NCBI GenBank assembly: GCA_017466345.1
Contig: JAFTUI010000023.1
Coordinates: forward strand, 1-64,000
Source of the DNA: Tidjanibacter sp.
GTDB lineage: Bacteria; Bacteroidota; Bacteroidia; Bacteroidales; Rikenellaceae
Length of the DNA: 64,000 nt
Direction: 5' to 3'
Part shown: positions 17,166-26,280 of the stretch, piece by piece
Layout of the letters: each line of letters begins with the position of its first letter
Numbering within the stretch: position 1 is the stretch's first letter
Translations under genes and position numbers: made by a program
Notes under the pieces: model-generated
What the model saw: the letters and a program-made list of their open reading frames with translations, nothing else
Told to the model about the DNA's origin: nothing
Database searches by the model: none

Positions 17166-18842
17166 TTATCTCATCCATTCATCGTATTGGTGGTCTATTG
17201 CACCATTACCATCCAACTCGTCCTGTGGCAGGGGCACACGGTAGAGTTTTTCGGGATAGTAGCGGTCCTGACCATCGCAATCGATGTAGGTGTAGGTATA
17301 GGATGCGCCATTCTTATCAACCCTCAGACCGTGTACGCGGTAGTTCGAGAATGCCTCGTGCGATTTCTTCAAGCGGCGCATATCCCAATAGTACTGACCT
17401 TCGTATGCCAACTCTACCTTACGCTCGCGGTAGATGGCCTCTTTGAGATCTTCCAATTTGAGATTGAGATCTTTCAATCCTACACGCCTACGCACTTCGT
17501 TGAGTTTACTGGCAGCATCTTTCTGCAAGGTGTTGTCACTGGTCTTTGCAGCTGCCTCGGCATAGTTCAGAAGCACCTCGGCATAGCGAATAGCAATCCA
17601 AGGCTGGGTGCTGCGCGAATAAGCCGTAAGGTCGTGGTTCTCGTCTACCAACTTGCGGAGGAAGTAGCCCGTAACGGTCTTACCCTCGTTTTTGTCTTTC
17701 ATTCGCCACTCCATATAGCCATCTGCGCCATCCTCATAGGGCTCGATGGTGCGACCTTTCCACTGGCTACCGTTGTAGAGGATAGTAGCAGCGAAGCGGG
17801 GCTCCAACTGGTCAAAGGGAGGAGTCTCCCTCACAGACTCGCCAAGTTTGTGCCAAGCACTCCAATCGGGGTAGGTAGCCTTGCCACCAGCCAACTCGTA
17901 ACTCTCGACCATCTCCTGGGTGGGGTTGCCAAGTGCGCCAAGCACGCGACCGGGGTCGCCACCGGGTGTGAAGTTGTCATCGAAGTTGTGGGTCTGACCC
18001 TCGCGGTTGTACTCATACTCCAAGATGGACTCGGTGTTGCCCTGTGCTCGGGTTTTGCTCCAAGCAGTTGCGTAATCCTCTGTAAGAGAGAAATTGTTGG
18101 AGTCGATAACCCTTTTTGCAGCCTTAGCAGCAACATCCCAGCGCTCGGCATAGAGCATAGCCCTCGAAAGCAGTGCATCGGCAGCCTCTTTGCTCACGCG
18201 CGAGCCCGCAGCGGTGATGCTGGGCAGATTTTCGGATGCGTACAATAGATCGTCTTCGACCATATCCCAGCCCTCCTTCTCGGAGCTGAGAGGCATATCC
18301 TTTTTGATCGCCTGCATATCGTAGTCGTAGATGATAATCTCTTTGTAGCGTTTCATCAGCTCGAAGTAGATCCATCCGCGGAAGAAGCGCACCTCGGCGG
18401 TGTATTTGTTCCACTGCTCTTCGGTAAAGTTATCCTTATACTCGTGGAGATTGCTAAGAGCCTGGTTGAGCGAGGTCATCTTGCCATAGCACCACGACCA
18501 GTTGCCCAAATAGGTGCTGACAAAACTTGCATCAGAAGCCTCCATATATGCCATCTGGTTTGCGAAATACATATGAGGCATTAGTGAAGTGGAGCCATAT
18601 TTGAGGATGTCGGTCATACCCTCCGAAAGACCTACTGCGGTCTGAGCAGTATCGAACTGTCCCAGAGCGTCAATAATGTGGTAGAAGCTATTGATGTTCA
18701 ATTCGGCATATTCTGGATTGCCCCACACGAGTTTGTCCGATACGGAGCCGGTAGGTGTGGTATCGAGGAAGCTATCCCAATCGGAGCAGCCCACCAACGA
18801 TGCACCCAGCAGCACCAAAGCTAATTTCATATATCTTTTCAT
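17166..18842 (-). CDS. SusD/RagB-family nutrient-binding lipoprotein
   Basis: The 558-residue protein has lipobox LVGC followed by SDWDSFLDTTPTGSVSDKLVW, the typical SusD N terminus, TPR-like helices in the middle, and the C-terminal signature RERKVELAYEGQYYWDMRRLK and YPEKLYRVPLPQDELDGNGAIDQ-like end. It forms the lid of the SusC transporter and binds the glycan at the cell surface. It follows SusC by 54 bases. Confidence 0.95.
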   Translation of the reverse strand: MKRYMKLALVLLGASLVGCSDWDSFLDTTPTGSVSDKLVWGNPEYAELNINSFYHIIDALGQFDTAQTAVGLSEGMTDILKYGSTSLMPHMYFANQMAYMEASDASFVSTYLGNWSWCYGKMTSLNQALSNLHEYKDNFTEEQWNKYTAEVRFFRGWIYFELMKRYKEIIIYDYDMQAIKKDMPLSSEKEGWDMVEDDLLYASENLPSITAAGSRVSKEAADALLSRAMLYAERWDVAAKAAKRVIDSNNFSLTEDYATAWSKTRAQGNTESILEYEYNREGQTHNFDDNFTPGGDPGRVLGALGNPTQEMVESYELAGGKATYPDWSAWHKLGESVRETPPFDQLEPRFAATILYNGSQWKGRTIEPYEDGADGYMEWRMKDKNEGKTVTGYFLRKLVDENHDLTAYSRSTQPWIAIRYAEVLLNYAEAAAKTSDNTLQKDAASKLNEVRRRVGLKDLNLKLEDLKEAIYRERKVELAYEGQYYWDMRRLKKSHEAFSNYRVHGLRVDKNGASYTYTYIDCDGQDRYYPEKLYRVPLPQDELDGNGAIDHQYDEWMR

Positions 18843-18896
18843 AGTCGTATCTATATCTTAGTTTGTTTTGTGTGTTGAAATCTTCTCTTTGTGCGA

Positions 18897-21800
18897 TTAG
18901 AATGTGATCGAGATACCACCCATAACGGTCCTCTGCTGTGGGTAGTAACCATTGTTTACACCAGGCGACTCGGGGTCGATACCCTCTGGCAAACCGCTCA
19001 AAGTAAAGAGGTTTGCACCCTCAACATAGAGCCTTACGTTGCCAATACCCATACGCTCGCAAGCCTGCTTCGAGAGGGTGTAGCCCAACTGCATAGATTT
19101 CACACGCATATACTTACCATCCCTAAACCAGAAGGTCGAAGCCAAACCATTATTGTTGGTAGGAGAGTTCAGAGTCAGACGGGGATAGGTACCATTTGGA
19201 TTGTCAGGACGCCAAGCATTCTCTGCCAAGTAGACGGGAGTATTACCACCCTCCTTGAAGGTCTCGGTAAAGATGGTGTTATCATCATTACCGTTGTAGT
19301 AAGTACCGGTAAGCGATATATCGAACAACGCAGCACCGGTAATCAGTGTCGAGAAGTCGAAGTTGCGCCACGACATCGAGATATTCAGACCAGCAGTGAT
19401 TTTGGGTCGGTTGCTACGACCGGTAAATGCCTTATCCTCGTTGTCCACTTTACCATTACCCGAGAGGTCTACATACTTAATATCGCCAACGCGAGGACGC
19501 TGACCAAAGGGCCAAGGCGAGTTGTCAATATCCTCCTCGCTCTGGTAGAGTCCGTCAGCTACCCAACCGAGCAATGCGCCCAACTCCTGACCTGCTAAGC
19601 ACTGGTAATCGGGGGTATCTGCCTTGTCGGTATACTTAATCCAACGCGAGTATGCGTAGGTGAGGTTGAGAGCTACGTTATAGTGCAGAGCATTCTTGCC
19701 CTCGCCAATTTTGTTCGCGTGAGTAATAACAGCCTCAATACCGCGGCTATCCTGCTCGCCAAAGTTCTCATATACGGGGTAGTAGCCACCCATCGAAGGG
19801 GGATATGCGCCACCCATATAGGTCAGCATATCGTAGGTGTGGGTGTAGAACAAGTCCAACTCCATACCCAGCAAGCCAGCCCACAACGAGAAGTCCATAC
19901 CCACGTTGAAGGAGCGTGTACGAGCCCAAGTGAGGTTGAGGTTTGCGATGGAGGTAACAGCCAGAGTGTTGTAGCGGTTGCCGCCCAGATAGACGGGCGT
20001 ACCCTGACCATACTGGTTCAAGAAACCATAGGGGCTTACGTTATCAACACCTACTTCGCCTGCCGAGAGCCTAAATTTCAAGTTAGAGAGCCACTCGTCA
20101 GTGCCCATCATAAATTCCTCCTCGCTCACGCGCCAACCGAGCGACACTGCGGGGAACAGACCCCAGCGTTTGCCATCTACGTTACCCGCAAACTTGTAAC
20201 TACCATCGTAGCGTGCGGAGGCTTCGAGCATATACTTGTCGGCATAGGCGTAGCGCAAGCGACCAACGAAGCCCATCTGGCGAGTAAGTTCGCTATAACC
20301 GCTAATAGGGCTATCCGAGGGAGTTGCCTGACCAAGTTCGGGAAGTTCGATAAAGGGCAGGTCTTTTCCATAGGCTGCCAACTGGCGACCCCTATACTGC
20401 CTCATCTCGCCCACAACCATTACATCCAAGTCGTGGTCCTCGCCAATTTTGGTAACATACTGCACCTGAGCATTACCCAGCAGCGAAGTGCCGCTATAAA
20501 TACCCTCAGCAAGAGTGTTGTAGGTATTACCACGCACATCCACCATCTTGGTATAGTTCAACTTAGTGGAGCCATCGGTAGGCAGCGAAGCGTGCATCAC
20601 ATAGAAGGGAGTAGCAAGGATTTTGCTAATCGAGTAGCCGTGGTCATACGAACCTGCAACACGAGCGGTCAGACCTTTCAGAGCAGACGACTTATACTCC
20701 AACTCGATGTTGGTCTGCACCTCGTAGCCATCGTTGCGATTGTAACCACTCTGCTCCACAGCAGCGATAGGCGACACATAGTTTACATTATAGGTAACAG
20801 CCGTAGGAAGTCCCTGATAGGTCTTGGGCAGATAGGGGTGCATAGCCACCGTCTGCAAAGCCACATTCATCCAAGTGCCATCGCTCGAAGTACCACCCGA
20901 AGAGAAGCCGGGGTTGTTTTTCTTATCGGTACCACCCGCAACAGTCAGTTTCAGCGTCAAGTTATCGGTCACCTGCGAGTTGATATTTGCACGGAGGTTA
21001 TATTTCTCGTAAGTGTATGCCGAGATGTTACCGTGCTGATTGAGGTAGCCTATCGAAGCAAAGTATTTCACTTTTTCGTTACCGCCCGAGGTGGAGAGGT
21101 TGTGTTTGGTGTTCACACCCACGCCAAACACCTCGTCAACCCAGTTCGTATTGCCCCAACCATCCGAGTCATCACCATTGGTCATCAGAGCCACCTGCTC
21201 GGCAGTGAAGAGGGGGGTATTACCATCCATCTCACGAGCCTTGTTGTAGTACCAAGCAAACTGCTCGGCATTGAGGAACTCGGGGAAGTTAGCATTCATC
21301 GACACACCAACCGAGCCTGTGTAGTTCAACTCTGTCTTACCCTCCTTACCGCTCTTGGTTGTAACGATAATCACACCACCGGCACTATTAAGACCATAGA
21401 CCGAAGCCGCAGCAGCATCTTTCAGTACCGAGATGCTTGCAATATCGTTGGGGTTGATGTCGTCCAACTTACGAGGCACGCCATCGACAATGTAGGTCAC
21501 ACCATAGTAGGAGCCACGCACCGTAAGCGATGCGCCATCCATACCAGGCTCACCAGACTCCTGAACGGAGGCAATACCTGCAATACGACCACCAAGCATA
21601 CTCGACACGTTGGTAGTAGGTGCCTTCTGCAACTCATCGCCATCAATGGAGGAGATGGAGGCGGTAAGGCTCTCCTTGCGCTGCACGCCATAGCCCACAA
21701 CGACCACATCTTCGAGCACATCCGCCTCGGTCTGCATCACTACGTCAATGAAGCTACGACCGGCAACAACCTCCGTGTGGTCCTTCATACCGAGATACTG

Positions 21801-22040
21801 GAAGACAAGTTTAGGATTTTTCACATCGGCAGGAATAGTCAAATGGTAGCTACCCAAGTAGTCGGTGGAGTTGCCGATGGTGGTTCCATCTACCACAACC
21901 GTAGCACCAATGACCGGGTCGCCTGCCTCATCTTTCACAACACCCCTGACGTGCATCTGCGCCATCAGCGAAGTTGCAGTAAGCAGCATCAACGACAGCA
22001 TCGTCAATCTACTTACAAATGATTTGGTAAAAAATTTCAT
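18897..22040 (-). CDS. SusC/RagA TonB-dependent transporter
   Basis: This 1047-residue protein has a signal peptide, a carboxypeptidase-like CarbopepD_reg domain (about 28-110, VRGVVKDEAGDPVIGATVVV), the SusC motif VVVVGYGVQRKESLTASIS, and a plug with SVLKDAAAASVYGLNSAGGVIIVTTK. A 22-strand barrel ends in an aromatic residue (ISITF). It imports the bound oligosaccharide into the periplasm with TonB-ExbBD energy. No anti-sigma-interacting N-terminal extension is seen, so regulation probably rests on the ROK protein instead of an ECF sigma pair. Confidence 0.96.
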   Translation of the reverse strand: MKFFTKSFVSRLTMLSLMLLTATSLMAQMHVRGVVKDEAGDPVIGATVVVDGTTIGNSTDYLGSYHLTIPADVKNPKLVFQYLGMKDHTEVVAGRSFIDVVMQTEADVLEDVVVVGYGVQRKESLTASISSIDGDELQKAPTTNVSSMLGGRIAGIASVQESGEPGMDGASLTVRGSYYGVTYIVDGVPRKLDDINPNDIASISVLKDAAAASVYGLNSAGGVIIVTTKSGKEGKTELNYTGSVGVSMNANFPEFLNAEQFAWYYNKAREMDGNTPLFTAEQVALMTNGDDSDGWGNTNWVDEVFGVGVNTKHNLSTSGGNEKVKYFASIGYLNQHGNISAYTYEKYNLRANINSQVTDNLTLKLTVAGGTDKKNNPGFSSGGTSSDGTWMNVALQTVAMHPYLPKTYQGLPTAVTYNVNYVSPIAAVEQSGYNRNDGYEVQTNIELEYKSSALKGLTARVAGSYDHGYSISKILATPFYVMHASLPTDGSTKLNYTKMVDVRGNTYNTLAEGIYSGTSLLGNAQVQYVTKIGEDHDLDVMVVGEMRQYRGRQLAAYGKDLPFIELPELGQATPSDSPISGYSELTRQMGFVGRLRYAYADKYMLEASARYDGSYKFAGNVDGKRWGLFPAVSLGWRVSEEEFMMGTDEWLSNLKFRLSAGEVGVDNVSPYGFLNQYGQGTPVYLGGNRYNTLAVTSIANLNLTWARTRSFNVGMDFSLWAGLLGMELDLFYTHTYDMLTYMGGAYPPSMGGYYPVYENFGEQDSRGIEAVITHANKIGEGKNALHYNVALNLTYAYSRWIKYTDKADTPDYQCLAGQELGALLGWVADGLYQSEEDIDNSPWPFGQRPRVGDIKYVDLSGNGKVDNEDKAFTGRSNRPKITAGLNISMSWRNFDFSTLITGAALFDISLTGTYYNGNDDNTIFTETFKEGGNTPVYLAENAWRPDNPNGTYPRLTLNSPTNNNGLASTFWFRDGKYMRVKSMQLGYTLSKQACERMGIGNVRLYVEGANLFTLSGLPEGIDPESPGVNNGYYPQQRTVMGGISITF

Positions 22041-22124
22041 ACATTAATACATTTAGTTAATTATATATATTGTTTTGTTCTCTCTATCTTCTCTTGCAAC
22101 AGTGAGCACCTCTCGCGCCAGCGG

Positions 22125-23306
22125 CTATTTCGAGAGGATACCCTCAATCATCTCGGAAGCCTCGATGAGCATACGGGGAACGTGGAAGGGACCTTTGAAG
22201 ATGTTGCCCTTGGCAGGCTGTGCCACGCTACCGTCACGATGCAGGTAGCCATACCACTCGCCCTGCTCCCTATCCTTCAAGTGTGCGTATGCCCACTCGT
22301 GAGCCATACGGAACCTCTCCAAGTAGCTCTCATCACCCGTAGCCTCGTAGCAGTAGAGCGAAGCGATGATAGCCTCGCACTGGGGCCACCAGAACTTCAT
22401 ATCCTGCGAATAGTCCTGTGGTGGGAAGCCCTTGCAGTCGCGGAAGTTGATGATACCTCCGAACTCCTCGTCCCAGCCCCACGACCAAGCCCAATTGTAG
22501 ATCTTCAAGCCGATGCGGGTGAGTCTTTCGTCCCAGCCCCTACGTTTTGCCTCGGCAAGGATGAACCAAGCAGTCTCGATGCAGTGACCGGGGTTGATGG
22601 TACGACCGGCGCAGGTGTCTATCAGTTCGCCCTCGGGTCCCACAAGTTCCAGCACGGTCTTATACTCCTCGTTCATCAGATACTTCTCTATCTCGTTGAT
22701 AGACTGGTCAATCTGCTCGTCAAGTTCGGGAGCATCCACAACCTCTTTCAGCACAGCTGCCACATTGATGAGAATCATAGTGATGGAGTGTCCCCTACCC
22801 TGCACGGTAGTCTTAGGCTCCAAGAAGCCGGGGGTGGAGAGCATACGTTTCATACTCCTAAACACCTCCAAAGCCTTCTCGGCATAACTCCTATCGCCCG
22901 TAGCCTTTGCATACTCCGCCATAGCGATTGCTGCAAAGCTCTCCGAGAACACATAGCGGCGTTTCTGCACAGGAGCACCCTCGGCAGTTACGGTAAAGAA
23001 CATATGACCATCGGTGTCAATGCAGTGTTTCTCTATGAAATCGATGGCACTCTTAGAGGCTTCGAGCCACTCAGGGCGTTTTTCGATGCGGTTGTAGGCG
23101 GCGGCAGCAGTCCAGCCCCAGCGACCCTGGAACCACACAGATTTGGTGGTGTCCATAAGCGTTCCGTCCCTATCTACGCAGGTGTAGATACCGCCATTTA
23201 CCCTATCGACACCGTTCTTCATCCAGAAGGGCATCACATCCGAGCACAACTCCTGGCGATACTGCTCTGCGCACTCCTTCAAGTATTGTTTGTTATTGTC
23301 TGTCAT
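22125..23306 (-). CDS. AGE-family N-acylglucosamine 2-epimerase
   Basis: The start is taken at ATG 23306 (MTDNNKQYL), 20 bases after the MFS stop; upstream codons would overlap the MFS gene. The 393-residue length fits the AGE/cellobiose-epimerase family. Motifs: GGIYTCVDRDGTL, WFQGRWGWT, the histidine motif INPGHCIETAW and the C-terminal KGPFHVPRML, both with catalytic His. It probably interconverts GlcNAc and ManNAc or another 2-acylamino sugar in the cytoplasm. In sialic-acid loci of Bacteroidota such an epimerase sits beside an MFS carrier and SusC/D, as here, but no sialate lyase is in this window. Confidence 0.88.
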   Translation of the reverse strand: MTDNNKQYLKECAEQYRQELCSDVMPFWMKNGVDRVNGGIYTCVDRDGTLMDTTKSVWFQGRWGWTAAAAYNRIEKRPEWLEASKSAIDFIEKHCIDTDGHMFFTVTAEGAPVQKRRYVFSESFAAIAMAEYAKATGDRSYAEKALEVFRSMKRMLSTPGFLEPKTTVQGRGHSITMILINVAAVLKEVVDAPELDEQIDQSINEIEKYLMNEEYKTVLELVGPEGELIDTCAGRTINPGHCIETAWFILAEAKRRGWDERLTRIGLKIYNWAWSWGWDEEFGGIINFRDCKGFPPQDYSQDMKFWWPQCEAIIASLYCYEATGDESYLERFRMAHEWAYAHLKDREQGEWYGYLHRDGSVAQPAKGNIFKGPFHVPRMLIEASEMIEGILSK

Positions 23307-23325
23307 AGTTGTCAGCATATATTGT

Positions 23326-24768
23326 TTAGTGTTTTTTCTTCCTATCTTGGCTATTCCAATACTCCTCAATCTCCTCCAACGAGCGACCCGTAGTCTCGGG
23401 CACCAGTCGCCACATAATAAGTATATAAGGTATACACATCAGTGCGAAGATGAAGAATGTTCCCGATTGGCTCCAACCGAGCAGTACGGGAGTGAGTTGA
23501 CCTATGAGGTAGGTACCAATCCAAAGAGCAAAGCCTGCAATACTCATAGCCCTACCACGCACGCTGTTGGGATACATCTCACTCAGCAGTACAAAGACGA
23601 TAGCCGAAATGGAGATGGCACAGCAGAAGACGTATGCCAAGAAGAAGGTAAGCATAAAGCCGTTGCCAAGTCCCAGCAATGCGCCCCATTGGAAGTACAC
23701 AGCGATACATACAAGGCACAATATCATACCCGACACGCCCCAATAGATGAGTTGTTTTCGTCCCACCTTATCGATGATGAAGACTGCCAAGATGGTGGTA
23801 ACCATATTGACCACGCCCACTAGCACAGTGGAGAACATTGGGTTGTCGAAGCCCGCCTCGGAGAAAATCTTGGGACCATAGTAGAGCACAGCATTAACGC
23901 CCATAAACTGTCCCAAAATAGCAATGGCACTACCGATGAGCACAGCCTTGAAGATGCCAGGTTTGAGAATATCGCGCCAGCTACCCTTCTTCTCGCCACC
24001 CATCGACTCCTCTGTGGTGGCAATCTCTGCCTTAACCTCCTCTTCGGTGCGGTAAATCCTGCCATAGACACGAGCAGCCTCGGAGAGTTTCTTATTAACA
24101 ACCAACCACTTGGGACTCTCGGGAATGAAGAATATAATCACAAAGAAGAGCAGCGCAGGCAGGGTTTCGCTACCCAGCATACCGCGCCAAGCCTCCGAGT
24201 TGAACATCCTTTGCCACAGAGTGAGTTCGTTTGCCGAGGCAACCAATTCGGGATTGATACCCGAGTCGATAACCCAGTTTGCCAAATATGCAAGCAGAAA
24301 GCCCACCGTAACTGCCAGCTGGTAGAGCGACACAAGCGTTCCGCGCACCTTTGCAGGCGACACCTCCGAAATGTAGATAGGCGACACGATGGATACAATA
24401 CCAATACCCACGCCGCCAATGATGCGGTATGCCACCAGCCAATCGAAGTTGCCACATACGGCACAACCCGCAGCAGAGATAGTAAACAATGCTGCCGCAA
24501 TGAGCATTGTAAGTTTACGACCAAGTTTGTCGCTCATAGCACCTGCCACTGCCACACCGCAGATGGAGCCTATCAGAGCACAGCCAACATACCAACCCTC
24601 ACGCATATCCGAGAGGGCAAATTGGCTTTTGACCATCTCGGTAGTACCCGAGATTACAGCCGTATCGTAGCCGAAGAGTATGCCGCCCAATGCCGCAACA
24701 ATGGTCATAAAGACGACATAACCCATATTCATACTATTGTTCATACTTTTATTCATACTCTTATTCAT
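23326..24768 (-). CDS. Sugar-porter MFS transporter
   Basis: Twelve membrane segments and the sugar-porter signatures are present: DKLGRKLTM, SPIYISEVSPAKVRGTLVS, PESPKWLV and VPETTGRSLEEIEEYW. It should carry a monosaccharide across the inner membrane with protons. The N terminus is odd: MNKS MNKS MNNS MNMG comes from a 12-bp tandem repeat (24732-24768) that offers four in-frame ATGs, so start choice is uncertain and repeat number could change. The gene lies between the DUF4434 protein and the AGE epimerase, which suggests an N-acetylhexosamine as cargo. Confidence 0.9.
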   Translation of the reverse strand: MNKSMNKSMNNSMNMGYVVFMTIVAALGGILFGYDTAVISGTTEMVKSQFALSDMREGWYVGCALIGSICGVAVAGAMSDKLGRKLTMLIAAALFTISAAGCAVCGNFDWLVAYRIIGGVGIGIVSIVSPIYISEVSPAKVRGTLVSLYQLAVTVGFLLAYLANWVIDSGINPELVASANELTLWQRMFNSEAWRGMLGSETLPALLFFVIIFFIPESPKWLVVNKKLSEAARVYGRIYRTEEEVKAEIATTEESMGGEKKGSWRDILKPGIFKAVLIGSAIAILGQFMGVNAVLYYGPKIFSEAGFDNPMFSTVLVGVVNMVTTILAVFIIDKVGRKQLIYWGVSGMILCLVCIAVYFQWGALLGLGNGFMLTFFLAYVFCCAISISAIVFVLLSEMYPNSVRGRAMSIAGFALWIGTYLIGQLTPVLLGWSQSGTFFIFALMCIPYILIMWRLVPETTGRSLEEIEEYWNSQDRKKKH

Positions 24769-24793
24769 TGTACTTGCCTTAGAACTCCAATCC

Positions 24794-25888
24794 TTACTTT
24801 ATCTTGAAGTACTCTTTGTAGCGGTTGTAGAGGTGCCCTGCTTGGAGATAGGATGATTGGGGCGAAAGGAAGTGTGAGAACTCAAAGGTAATCGCCTTGT
24901 CGTAGCCTGCACGCTTGGCTGCTTCGAGTTTCATACGCAGTTTGTCGAACTTGATGGGCAAGAATTTGATGGGCATATCCCTGTCGAAGGTCTCGGCATT
25001 GGTCCAGCACTTCATACCATAGCGGTCGGCAAGTTTTTTGTTTACCTCAAAGAAGGCATCGAGTTCGTGGTAGTCGATGTGACCGTCTTGGAATGCGCAA
25101 GCGTCCACAACATCGTGGATACCATCGAAAATCTCGTTCCACTCCCTTTCGTGCTCTGCCACCGACACAGCGTTCTCGTTTGTGAGTTTGTTGGTACCCA
25201 TAATAGCCTTTTTGCCATCAATCCAAGGAGAGATGAAGGTAGGCAGACCACCCGACACATCCTTACACTGCTTACCCATTGCGTGGAAAGCACCTATGGC
25301 ACCTTTGGTCTGACGGCTAATCTCGCCACTTATGTACCAGCCACCAAAACTCTCGTAGTGACCATACCTCTGCCATACCTCGTCAATGACATATTTGTTG
25401 TCCTCAATCTCCCAACTCAAATCGCCCGTATCCCAATAACGTCCCGAGTCGTAGAGACCAAAGTAGAACTTCATACCATATTTTTGAGCCAAACGCAAAA
25501 ACATATCCACCAAATCCACCGAAGGCATATAGCAGCCCTTGCCGAGCAGATATTTCGAGGGGTAGGTGATAAATTTGCGATAGCCCGAGCGAATCATAAT
25601 CACGGTGTCAATACCGATAGCCTTCATATTGGCAAAGTCGGCGTCCCACTCCTTCTCGCCCCAGTTCTGGTGGGGAATATCGTGAGATATTTCATCGAGG
25701 AAAGTACCCGTAATGGGAAGACCTGCGGCAGGGGGCACAATAAGTCCGCCCTCCGACTCCTTCCACATAGGCGAAGAGAGCATCTCGTCCACCCTCTCGG
25801 CACCCTGCACCAGCTCGTGTGGCACAATAGCCGCAGCACCTAATGCGGCTGTGGTTTTCAGAAAATCGCGTCTTGTAAATTCTTTCAT
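24794..25888 (-). CDS. Tat-exported DUF4434-like TIM-barrel protein
   Basis: From ATG 25888 the protein is 364 residues. It begins MKEFTRRDFLKTTAALGAAA, a clear twin-arginine signal (RRDFLK, hydrophobic stretch, AxA region). The mature part has PITGTFLDEISHDIPHQNW, GIDTVIMIRSGYRKFITYP, KFYFGLYDSGRYWD and GGWYISGEIS, a pattern of DUF4434 proteins, which are predicted glycoside-hydrolase-like barrels. Activity is not established. It is the first gene of the main operon after the promoter at 26024. Tat export suggests it folds, perhaps with a cofactor, in the cytoplasm. The tatA-tatC operon lies 17 kb away inside the same locus. Confidence 0.8.
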   Translation of the reverse strand: MKEFTRRDFLKTTAALGAAAIVPHELVQGAERVDEMLSSPMWKESEGGLIVPPAAGLPITGTFLDEISHDIPHQNWGEKEWDADFANMKAIGIDTVIMIRSGYRKFITYPSKYLLGKGCYMPSVDLVDMFLRLAQKYGMKFYFGLYDSGRYWDTGDLSWEIEDNKYVIDEVWQRYGHYESFGGWYISGEISRQTKGAIGAFHAMGKQCKDVSGGLPTFISPWIDGKKAIMGTNKLTNENAVSVAEHEREWNEIFDGIHDVVDACAFQDGHIDYHELDAFFEVNKKLADRYGMKCWTNAETFDRDMPIKFLPIKFDKLRMKLEAAKRAGYDKAITFEFSHFLSPQSSYLQAGHLYNRYKEYFKIK

Positions 25889-26023
25889 TGGTTTCTTTTG
25901 CTTAGCAGTTATTATCTCTTTCTTCAACTTATTTTTCCCGCAAATCCATCTCACACACACCCTTTTAGGGTGAGGCAAGACAAGGGTGCATTACGACACA
26001 ATTTCGCACAATAATACACAATA

Positions 26024-26031
26024 CAAAAATA
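26024..26031 (-). promoter_or_regulatory. Promoter -7 box of the main glycan operon
   Basis: CAAAAATA on the plus strand reads TATTTTTG on the minus strand. It would drive the nine-gene operon from the DUF4434 gene to the NagX-like gene, with a leader of about 130 bases. No other good box is seen between the operon genes. Confidence 0.55.
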
Positions 26032-26141
26032 TAATTTATCCGTTAATTAAACAAAGAATAAATTGACAAAACGATTAATTTATTTTTATTTCGCACCTTA
26101 TCAAAACAATGTATTAATTTACAAACACTTAACAACAACTT

Positions 26142-26166
26142 AACAATCTATAATTCATAAATTGTT
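26142..26166. promoter_or_regulatory. Candidate operator palindrome for the ROK regulator
   Basis: A 25-bp imperfect palindrome starts AACAAT and ends ATTGTT, with 10 of 12 pairs matching around base 26154. It lies between the two divergent promoters (26024-26031 minus, 26211-26218 plus) in a 390-bp AT-rich gap. No gene is seen in that gap. Confidence 0.4.
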
Positions 26167-26210
26167 TTATAAATAAACCAAACCAATTAGCAAATAATAA
26201 AGAAATTGTT

Positions 26211-26218
26211 TAATTTTG
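26211..26218 (+). promoter_or_regulatory. Promoter -7 box of the ROK regulator gene
   Basis: TAATTTTG matches TAnnTTTG and lies 62 bases before the ROK ATG at 26281. The -33 region is weak. Confidence 0.55.
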
Positions 26219-26280
26219 TGGGCAGAAACAGCCAAAACTACCAATTGGCTAACATTTACCCCTAAACACCTTGTTTTACT

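Noticed and set aside
19683-22022. A 779-residue open frame on the plus strand across susC
   Set aside because: It is antisense to a clear SusC protein and shows only His/Ile/Val-rich sequence made by the host gene's codon bias; no domain, no promoter.
22125-23306. Calling the main operon a sialic-acid (nan) operon
   Set aside because: AGE epimerase, MFS, SusC/D and GH20 fit, but no N-acetylneuraminate lyase, sialidase or sialate esterase is in the window.
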